This document shows positions 58,024 to 64,000 of a DNA stretch of 64,000 bases, one piece after another; the stretch's first letter is position 1; every line of letters begins with the position of its first letter. The notes below the pieces were generated by a model, which saw only the letters and a program-made list of their open reading frames with translations, was not told the DNA's origin and ran no database searches. The stretch is from Halarchaeum grantii. GTDB taxonomy: Archaea > Halobacteriota > Halobacteria > Halobacteriales > Halobacteriaceae. A program made the position numbers and the translations under genes. The stretch lies in the NCBI RefSeq assembly GCF_014647455.2, contig NZ_BMPF01000003.1, positions 248,001 to 312,000 of the forward strand, written 5' to 3'.

Positions 58024-59421
58024 ATGTCAGCAACACTCCCAGCACTCGCAGCGTTACTAATTGGCGTCGCCGTGGTCGTCCTGCTCCTCGTCGTGTGGGA
58101 CCTCCCGGCGTTCGTCGGCCTCGTCATCTCCGCGCTCGTCGTCGGAGTCGTGAACGCAGCGCTCCTCCCGGACATCGCGTTCGGCTCGATACCCGGGGAC
58201 GTCGCGACTGCGTTCGGGAACAACATGGCGGGTATCGGTATCCCCATCCTGATGGCCGCCATCATCGGGAAGTCGATGACCGAATCGGGCGCCGCCAACC
58301 GCGTCGTCCGGTCGTTCCAGTCCATCGTCTCGGACAAGAACGCCGACTTCGCGCTCTGGGGGAGTAGCACCATCCTCGCGATCCCGGTGTTCTTCGACAA
58401 CGTCTTCTACCTCATGGCGCCGCTCGCGCGCTCCATGCGGGCCCGCATCGGCGATAACTACGCGCTCTACATCGCCGTCGTCGGTGGCGGTGGCACGGCC
58501 GCGCACGCGTTCGTTCCGCCGACGCCCGGCCCGCTCGCCGTCGCCCAGGAACTCGGACAGGGTACCTCGATCCTCGGTACGACCATCGTCATCGGCCTCG
58601 CCGTCGCGATCCCGTCCGCGCTCATCGCCGGCGTCGCCTACGGCCGCTTCATCAACACGCGCATCGACATCCCGCTCCGGGAGTCGATGGGCACCACCGC
58701 CGAAGACCTCGAAGAGCAGGCGAAGAAGTCCACGGAGAGCCTCCCCGGCTTCTTCGAGTCCCTGCTCCCGATCTTCGTCGCCGTCGCGTTCATCGCCGCC
58801 GGCACGTTCGTCACGACGTTCAAGGACATCTACCCGTCGCTCGCGGCCGTCCAGCCGTTCACGAACTTCATCGGTGACGCGAACTTCGCGCTGACCGTCG
58901 CCGCGATGGTCGCCGCGCTCACCTACCTGCGCATGGACGACTTCCCGCGTCAGGTCTGGCAGGACGAACTCACCGAAGCACTCCAGAACGGTGGTAACAT
59001 CGCCGCGATCACCGCCGCTGGTGGCGCGTTCGGTGCGATGCTCGCCGCCTCCGGCATCGGCATGGTCATCGCTGACGCCCTCAGCGGCGTCGGCATCGGC
59101 CTGCTCATCACGGCGTGGCTCATCGCCGCCATCGTCCGCATCGCACAGGGGTCCGCGACCGTCGCGATGATCACCACCGGTGGGATCATGGCGCCGCTCG
59201 TCCCCGAGCTCACCGTCCACCCGGCCTACCTCGTCATGGCCATCGGCGCGGGCGGTATCACGACCTCGTGGTACAACGACTCCGGCTTCTGGATCGTCAA
59301 GGAGATCGGTGGCCTCACGCAGATGGAGACCCTCAAGACGTGGACGGCGGTCACGTCCATCCTCTCGGTCGCCGCGCTCGTCATCGTCCTCATCTACTCG
59401 ACGATCCTCCCGCTCGCCTGA
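58024..59421 (+). CDS. GntP-family gluconate-type permease
   Basis: A 465-residue transporter with 12-14 helices of the GntP/ion transporter superfamily. The regions AGIGIPILMAAIIGKSMTES, PVFFDNVFYLMAPLARSMRA, FVPPTPGPLAVAQELG and VRIAQGSATVAMITTGGIMA are hallmark segments. GntP proteins import gluconate and related sugar acids with protons. It is preceded by an AT-rich promoter (GCATAATTTTTATG, 57979-57992). Nearby sugar-oxidising and glycosidase genes support a sugar-acid substrate, though they lie on the other strand. Confidence 0.88.
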   Translation: MSATLPALAALLIGVAVVVLLLVVWDLPAFVGLVISALVVGVVNAALLPDIAFGSIPGDVATAFGNNMAGIGIPILMAAIIGKSMTESGAANRVVRSFQSIVSDKNADFALWGSSTILAIPVFFDNVFYLMAPLARSMRARIGDNYALYIAVVGGGGTAAHAFVPPTPGPLAVAQELGQGTSILGTTIVIGLAVAIPSALIAGVAYGRFINTRIDIPLRESMGTTAEDLEEQAKKSTESLPGFFESLLPIFVAVAFIAAGTFVTTFKDIYPSLAAVQPFTNFIGDANFALTVAAMVAALTYLRMDDFPRQVWQDELTEALQNGGNIAAITAAGGAFGAMLAASGIGMVIADALSGVGIGLLITAWLIAAIVRIAQGSATVAMITTGGIMAPLVPELTVHPAYLVMAIGAGGITTSWYNDSGFWIVKEIGGLTQMETLKTWTAVTSILSVAALVIVLIYSTILPLA

Positions 59422-59747
59422 GCGACGACGAGACAGCCGCGACCTCCGTTCGACCCGTCGGTCGGCGTCGCACGCGCGACGCTTCTTTTTCGTTCCGCCG
59501 CTTCCGGATAGAGTCGTTGAGCGGGTTCCACACCCGAGGATCGTTTCTCGACGCTGATTGCCGCATCACAGCGACGCATAGACGGCTCGCGCGTATCGTT
59601 CGAGTCGGGGCGGCACGAAATAGGTTCCGGGAGAAGCGGACAGTATGAGGGAGGACTTTACGCGATTATTCCCGTAATACGTCGGTACAGACGGTGCAGT
59701 CGTCCGACGATACCGGCAGAAGCGGCTGCTAGTTGCGGGGTGCGCGC
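59422..59747. other. 326 nt intergenic region
   Basis: No gene is supported here. A TTCTTTTTCG run at about 59482-59491 may end the GntP transcript (archaeal terminators are T-rich). The rest of the region, up to the stop of the convergent dehydrogenase, shows only very short ORFs and no clear repeat. Confidence 0.5.
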
Positions 59748-60818
59748 TCAGTCGAGCGCGACCGTCTCGCCCGACTCGGCGGACTCGTGGAGCGCCGCGA
59801 GGACGCGCATATCGTAGAGGCCGTGCTCGCCGTCCGCGTAGACCGGCTCGTCGGAGAGGACGCGGTCCGCGAAGTAGTCGAACTCCTCCGTCATCTCGTT
59901 CACGTCCTCGGCTTCCGCCGACACCGAATATCCCTCGCGGTCGAGTTCGAGGCGACACTCCATGTGGAACGCCGGCGAGAGCGTGAGCTTCCCCTCGGTG
60001 CCGGTGATGGTCAACTCCGTGTCGTCGTAGGCGTTCTGCGTCGCCGTGAACGCCGCGTGCACGCCGCCCTCGTAGACCGCCGTCGCCGTCGAGCGCTCGT
60101 CCGGGACGTCCGCGAACGCCTCGTCGTAGGACGCCATCTGCGCCTGCACGCGCACCGGGTCCGCGCCGAGGACGAAGCGCGCCGTGTTGATCGGGTAGAT
60201 GCCGAGGTCCATCATCGACGTCCCGTAGCCGCTCGCGTCCGGGTCGAGGCGCCACTGGTTCGGGTCGTCGATCAGCGAGAGGATGGGCTGGGAGTTGTTC
60301 CCGTACACCTGCACGGGCTCGCCGATGGCGCCCGCCTGCACGAGGTCGCGCGCGCGCCGGACCGCCGGTTCGGTGTGCATCCGGTAGGCGACCATCAGCG
60401 GGACGTCGCCGCCCTCGGCGGCCTCGACCATCGCCTCGGCCGTCTCGACGCTCTCCGCCATCGGCTTCTCGCAGAGCACCGCCTTGTCGAGGTCGGCCGC
60501 CGTCTCGACGTACGCGCGGTGGTAAGCGTTCGGCGTCGCGATGTAGACGGCGTCGTACTGCTCGGCGAGCGCGCCGTCGTGGAAGTCGTCGCCCGACATC
60601 GCGTGCGGGACGTCCGCCTCCTCGGCGTAGCGCTCGGCCTTCTCCACGGAGCGACTGATGAGCACCGACACCTCACAGAGGTCCGTCTCGCGGATCGCCG
60701 GGATGGCCTCGTCGACCGTCCACCACCCGAGGCCGACGAGGGCGAACCGGACCGTCCCCTCCGTCGTCGTCTGCCAGTCGCGCTCCGCGAACGAATCGAA
60801 GACGTCGTCGAACTCCAT
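59748..60818 (-). CDS. Gfo/Idh/MocA-family dehydrogenase, possibly D-xylose 1-dehydrogenase
   Basis: A 356-residue NAD(P)-dependent sugar dehydrogenase. The Rossmann start is RFALVGLGWWTVDEAIPA (about 23-40); GLGWW replaces the more usual GxGxxG and is seen in the haloarchaeal xylose/glucose-fructose oxidoreductase-like group. CEKPMAES is the conserved EKP motif, and the catalytic region is DLGIYPINTARFVLGADP. The closest functional group I recall is haloarchaeal D-xylose 1-dehydrogenase (NADP), making xylonolactone; this is family-level inference. ATG 60818 is 28 nt from CATATTTATTG. It lies 49 nt after the GH2 stop. Confidence 0.83.
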   Translation of the reverse strand: MEFDDVFDSFAERDWQTTTEGTVRFALVGLGWWTVDEAIPAIRETDLCEVSVLISRSVEKAERYAEEADVPHAMSGDDFHDGALAEQYDAVYIATPNAYHRAYVETAADLDKAVLCEKPMAESVETAEAMVEAAEGGDVPLMVAYRMHTEPAVRRARDLVQAGAIGEPVQVYGNNSQPILSLIDDPNQWRLDPDASGYGTSMMDLGIYPINTARFVLGADPVRVQAQMASYDEAFADVPDERSTATAVYEGGVHAAFTATQNAYDDTELTITGTEGKLTLSPAFHMECRLELDREGYSVSAEAEDVNEMTEEFDYFADRVLSDEPVYADGEHGLYDMRVLAALHESAESGETVALD

Positions 60819-60867
60819 AGCGATTAATCCGCAGAGCGGACAATAAATATGTGTGGAACGCCCCGCC

Positions 60868-63495
60868 TCACTCGGCGAGGAGGCGGTCGAGGACGGCGCG
60901 CGCGACCGGGTTCTCGTCGTAGGCGTCGGTCACGCGGAGCGTGCAGACGTCGAGGCGCCCGTCGCCGAGCGAGCGCGAGACGACGGCACCGCCGGGGTTC
61001 TCGATCCAGCCCTCGACGTAGCCGACCGACACGTCGTCGGCCACTTCGAGGTCGCTGACGTACGCGTACGGGTAGAGGTCCGCGAACGCCCACCCCGGCA
61101 CCGCGTCGAGTTCCGGGAGGAGGTCCTGAAAGAGGACGCCCGCACAGAGGTTCCAGCTCTCCTCCTCGGGGAGCGCGGTGTACGTCACGTCATCGACGGG
61201 CGCCATCCCGCCCTCCTCGTCCGGGAGCACGACGACGTGTCCGCCGTGCTCGACGAACTCGCGGAGCGTCGCGTCGACGGCGGTGACGACCGAGACGTCG
61301 GCGTCGCCGGGGACGTCGGCCGTCGCGTAGCCGTGCTCGGCGAGTACGTCGCCGAGTCCGTCGTCCTCGACGAAGACGGAGACGGGCGGCGCGTCGTGGG
61401 CGGCGTCGACCGCGACGTCGCGGCTCGCGGTGCGCTCGCCGTCCGTCACCGAGAGCGTGGCCGTCGTGAGCCCCGGGGCGGCGGGCGCCTCAGCCGTGAC
61501 GGCGTCCGTGAGACGGGTCTGCTCGTGGGCCGGAACGGCGACGTCGACGGTGCCGGTCTCGCCGAACGCCGACCACTCCAGCGTCGCCTCGTAGGGTTCC
61601 GCAGTGTCGTTGGCGACGACGACGTCCGCGCTGACGCGCTCGCCCGCCTCGAAGGCGTGTCGCGACGGCGCGAGGTGGAGCATGACGGGGGCGTTGAGGC
61701 GCGCGAAGTCGTCGTGGAAGACCTTCTCCTCGCGCTCGTAGTCGAGGATGCCGTTGAACTCCCACTCGATGTCCGTGAGCTCGGTGATGACGTAGCCGGC
61801 GACGCCCTCGTGCTCGCGCATGTCGGCGATGATCGGCTCGACGGACTGGAACTCGCGGCGTTGCCACGCTTCGGCGAACGCGTCGAGCGAGTCGAAGACG
61901 TCCGCCGCCGGGCTCTCGGCGAAGCGCTCGCGGACGCCCGCGGGGCGCTTCATCCCCGTGAGGAAGTCGTGGTCGAACCAGTGGGGGTCGCCGCCGTCGC
62001 GGCCTTCGAGGCGCGAGACGTCGCAGAGCCCCCACGTCCCGAACTCGGAGACGAGGAGGGGGACGTCGGGGTCGGCGCGGACGTCGCCGTAGTTCTCCTC
62101 GGGGTGCTCGACGATGTGGTCGAGTTTCTCGCGCCACGCGCCCACGCGGTCGGGCGCGACGAAGTACTCGTGGTAGTCGTTGAGGTCGGTCGCGACGTGC
62201 GCCCACCCCGAGTTGTCGCAGACGAGACGCGTCGCGTCGAGTTCGCGCGCGTCCGCGTAGAACGCCTCGAGGTAGTCCTGCTTCTCCGTGTCCGTCCAGA
62301 GCGGCTCCTCGTCGTCGTCGTGGCCGATGCCCCACTCCTCGTTGTAGAGGCTCCACGCGATGACGCTGGGGCGGTTGTAGTCGCGGGCGACCATCGCCTC
62401 GAACTGCTCGCGAACCTCGCGCTTCGAGCGCTCGGAGTAGACGGCGGGGTTCGCGGGTTCCTCCCAGACGAGGATGCCGAGGCGGTCGGCGAGGTCGAGG
62501 AACGCCGGATGGGCGGGCTTGATGTGCTTGCGCAGGAGGTTGAACCCGAGTTCCTTCGCCGTCCGGATCTCGCGCTCGAACGTCTCGAGGTCGGCGGGCC
62601 GGTAGTAGGTGTCCGGGTAGAACGCCTGGTCGAGCGCGCCGCGCATCGTGAACGGCTCGCCGTTGAGGTAGAGCTCACCGTCCTCGCGGGAGACACTGCG
62701 CATCCCGAAGGTGTCCGTGTGCTCGTCCAGCGTCTCGCCGCCCGCCGCGAGGCGGACCTCGACGTCGTAGAGCGCCGGGTCGTCGGGCGTCCAGTAGTCG
62801 GCGTCCGGGATGGCGAGGTCGAGCGACGCCGTCTCGCCGTCGAGCGCGGCCGACTCGCTCGCGACGGGGGCGCCGGCGTCGTCGACGACGGTGACGTGAA
62901 CGTCGGTCGGGCTGTCGTCGGACGCGGTGACGGCCACGCGGGCGGTGTCGTCCTCGAGGTCGGGGGTGACGCGGGCGGCCGCGACGCGCGTCTCGGGGAC
63001 GGTGACGAGGTCGACGGCCTGCCACGGGCCGCTGACGCGCGTGTACCACGGGTCGCCCTGCTTGCCGTGCGGGATCTCCGAGATGTCCTCGGGGTCGCGG
63101 ACGCGGAGGACGATAGTGTTCTCGCCGGCGGTCAGCGCGTCGGTCACGTCGAGGCCGAAGGGGAGATACCCGCCGGTGTGGTCGCCGACGCGCTCGCCGT
63201 TCACCCACACGGTCGCCTCGTAGTCCACGGCGCCGAAGCGGGCGAAGACCCGCTCGTCGCCCGCCGCGAGCGCGTCGGCGTCGAACGTCCGGCGATACCA
63301 GCCGACGCCGGTGTACTCGCGGAGGTCCGGTTCCTCCTGCCACGAGTGGGGGACGGAGACGTCGCGGGCGTCCGGCCACGCGGCGTCGGGTTCGTAGAAC
63401 GCCTCGTCGAGCCCCGCGTCGTCGGGGTCCGTGATGAACGCCCAGCGACCCGAGAGCGTGCGCGTCGCGTCGCGAGCGTGTAGCGCCTCGTTCAT
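60868..63495 (-). CDS. Glycoside hydrolase family 2
   Basis: An 875-residue GH2 enzyme. The sugar-binding domain (about 1-170; WYRRTFDADAL, VWVNGERVGDHTGGYLPF), the Ig-like domain (about 175-270), the TIM barrel with acid/base E386 in LYNEEWG and nucleophile E484 in LVSEFGTWG are followed by about 300 residues of C-terminal beta domains. GH2 includes beta-galactosidases, glucuronidases and mannosidases; the substrate is open. It has no signal peptide, so it acts on imported oligosaccharides. ATG 63495 is preferred to 63501 on a TATA spacing of 30 nt. Confidence 0.88.
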   Translation of the reverse strand: MNEALHARDATRTLSGRWAFITDPDDAGLDEAFYEPDAAWPDARDVSVPHSWQEEPDLREYTGVGWYRRTFDADALAAGDERVFARFGAVDYEATVWVNGERVGDHTGGYLPFGLDVTDALTAGENTIVLRVRDPEDISEIPHGKQGDPWYTRVSGPWQAVDLVTVPETRVAAARVTPDLEDDTARVAVTASDDSPTDVHVTVVDDAGAPVASESAALDGETASLDLAIPDADYWTPDDPALYDVEVRLAAGGETLDEHTDTFGMRSVSREDGELYLNGEPFTMRGALDQAFYPDTYYRPADLETFEREIRTAKELGFNLLRKHIKPAHPAFLDLADRLGILVWEEPANPAVYSERSKREVREQFEAMVARDYNRPSVIAWSLYNEEWGIGHDDDEEPLWTDTEKQDYLEAFYADARELDATRLVCDNSGWAHVATDLNDYHEYFVAPDRVGAWREKLDHIVEHPEENYGDVRADPDVPLLVSEFGTWGLCDVSRLEGRDGGDPHWFDHDFLTGMKRPAGVRERFAESPAADVFDSLDAFAEAWQRREFQSVEPIIADMREHEGVAGYVITELTDIEWEFNGILDYEREEKVFHDDFARLNAPVMLHLAPSRHAFEAGERVSADVVVANDTAEPYEATLEWSAFGETGTVDVAVPAHEQTRLTDAVTAEAPAAPGLTTATLSVTDGERTASRDVAVDAAHDAPPVSVFVEDDGLGDVLAEHGYATADVPGDADVSVVTAVDATLREFVEHGGHVVVLPDEEGGMAPVDDVTYTALPEEESWNLCAGVLFQDLLPELDAVPGWAFADLYPYAYVSDLEVADDVSVGYVEGWIENPGGAVVSRSLGDGRLDVCTLRVTDAYDENPVARAVLDRLLAE

Positions 63496-63567
63496 TATCA
63501 ATGGTGTAACTACCGGCGATCCTATTCTATCTTTCGGAGGGCACGAGGGCGGAGGGGCGGGTCCGGC

Positions 63568-64000
63568 TCAGAGGTCCGCGTGGATGTGGTCGGCGGCCTT
63601 GAGCGAGAGCGCCCCGATAGTGACCGTGGGGTTCATCGCGCCGCCCGTCGGGAAGACGCTGCTGGAGGCGATGGAGAGGTTCGAGAGGTCGTGGGTGCGC
63701 AAGCGCTCGTCCACCACGCTCTCGCTCGGGTCGGTGCCCATCCGCGTCGTCCCCATCGGGTGGCTCCCCGCCCACGGCTGCGTGGGGTTCGCGGCGTACG
63801 TCACCGTCACGCCGAGCTCGTCCATGATGTCGCGCTGGACGTCGAGGGCCTTGCGCGCGGTCTCCACGGCGTGCTCGCCGATCTTCCACGAGACGTCCGG
63901 GACCGGGTTCCCGTGGTCGTCCGTCTTCGAGGTGTCGAGCGTCACTCTGCTGTCCTCGCGCGGGAGCTGCTCGACGAGCGCCTCGGTGCCGACGTAGCCG
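63568..64000 (-). CDS. GMC-family oxidoreductase (5' end outside window)
   Basis: The C-terminal 144 residues of a glucose-methanol-choline flavoprotein. EQLPREDSRVTLD, then GSHPMGTTRMGTDPSESVVD with the active-site His, DLSNLSIASSSVFPTGGAMN and the final helix complete the C-terminal domain. These FAD enzymes oxidise alcohols or sugars. The reading frame is open to the window end. It precedes the GH2 gene on the same strand by about 70 nt; together with the Gfo/Idh dehydrogenase it suggests sugar breakdown and oxidation. Confidence 0.88.
   Translation of the reverse strand, partial: GYVGTEALVEQLPREDSRVTLDTSKTDDHGNPVPDVSWKIGEHAVETARKALDVQRDIMDELGVTVTYAANPTQPWAGSHPMGTTRMGTDPSESVVDERLRTHDLSNLSIASSSVFPTGGAMNPTVTIGALSLKAADHIHADL

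Noticed and set aside
59595-59625. GTTCGAGTC resembling a tRNA T-loop
   Set aside because: No matching acceptor, D or anticodon stems surround it, so it is not a tRNA.

Overview
The window is a gene-dense stretch of a haloarchaeal (class Halobacteria) chromosome or large replicon. This is inferred from very high GC at third codon positions, strongly acidic predicted proteins, bacterio-opsin-activator type (HTH_10) regulators, haloarchaeal RHD/RHN histidine kinases, Tat-lipobox lipoproteins (RR...GC) and a recurrent TATA-like box about 26-30 nt upstream of start codons, as expected for leaderless haloarchaeal mRNAs. The genus cannot be fixed. I saw no rRNA, tRNA, CRISPR array or intact insertion sequence.

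Layout. 1-2.4 kb: the end of an atypical Nramp-like transporter and a DMT exporter. 2.6-8.4 kb: a proline-use island (proline dehydrogenase, a 48-residue membrane peptide overlapping putP, PutP, an unknown protein, an HTH_10 regulator, P5C dehydrogenase). 8.5-15.2 kb: small unknown genes, an SDR, a PAS/GAF histidine kinase, a UspA protein, a second DMT exporter and a divergent HTH regulator with a palindromic site. 15.2-25.2 kb: an ABC exporter, a sugar epimerase, a DICT protein next to a kinase with a degenerate receiver, a phosphohexomutase and another kinase.

25.2-37.3 kb is a surface-polysaccharide or glycosylation island: a polytopic GT-C-like protein, three glycosyltransferases, a polysaccharide deacetylase, two paralogous right-handed beta-helix proteins (one a Tat lipoprotein, one without a signal), a beta-propeller glycan protein, a sugar nucleotidyltransferase and a LamG Tat lipoprotein. 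37.6-41.6 kb: a CobW GTPase, two small Cys proteins, a zinc alcohol/formaldehyde dehydrogenase and a GT2, followed by a 37-nt near-perfect palindrome. 41.7-47.8 kb: a 968-residue REC-PAS-GAF-HTH_10 regulator, then a four-gene cassette of two TasA/DUF1102-like secreted proteins, a SipW-type signal peptidase and a DUF5305 membrane protein, a likely dedicated surface-fibre system.

49.4-53.4 kb is a thiamine salvage regulon: ThiR-like regulator, TenA, a TenA paralog without the catalytic Cys, and a sodium-solute symporter (ThiV-like) flanked by 26- and 30-residue microORFs. Three copies of a TTATACMACMMA motif lie at its promoters. 53.4-64 kb: two Tat lipoproteins, an ABC-2 exporter, a UspA protein, a GntP permease, a Gfo/Idh/MocA dehydrogenase, a family 2 glycoside hydrolase and the end of a GMC oxidoreductase. 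The last four suggest sugar or sugar-acid use.

Common themes are small single-span membrane peptides overlapping both SSS symporter genes, translational coupling through ATGA/GTGA overlaps with GGAGGTG ribosome sites, and inverted or direct repeats placed exactly at TATA boxes of regulated promoters.
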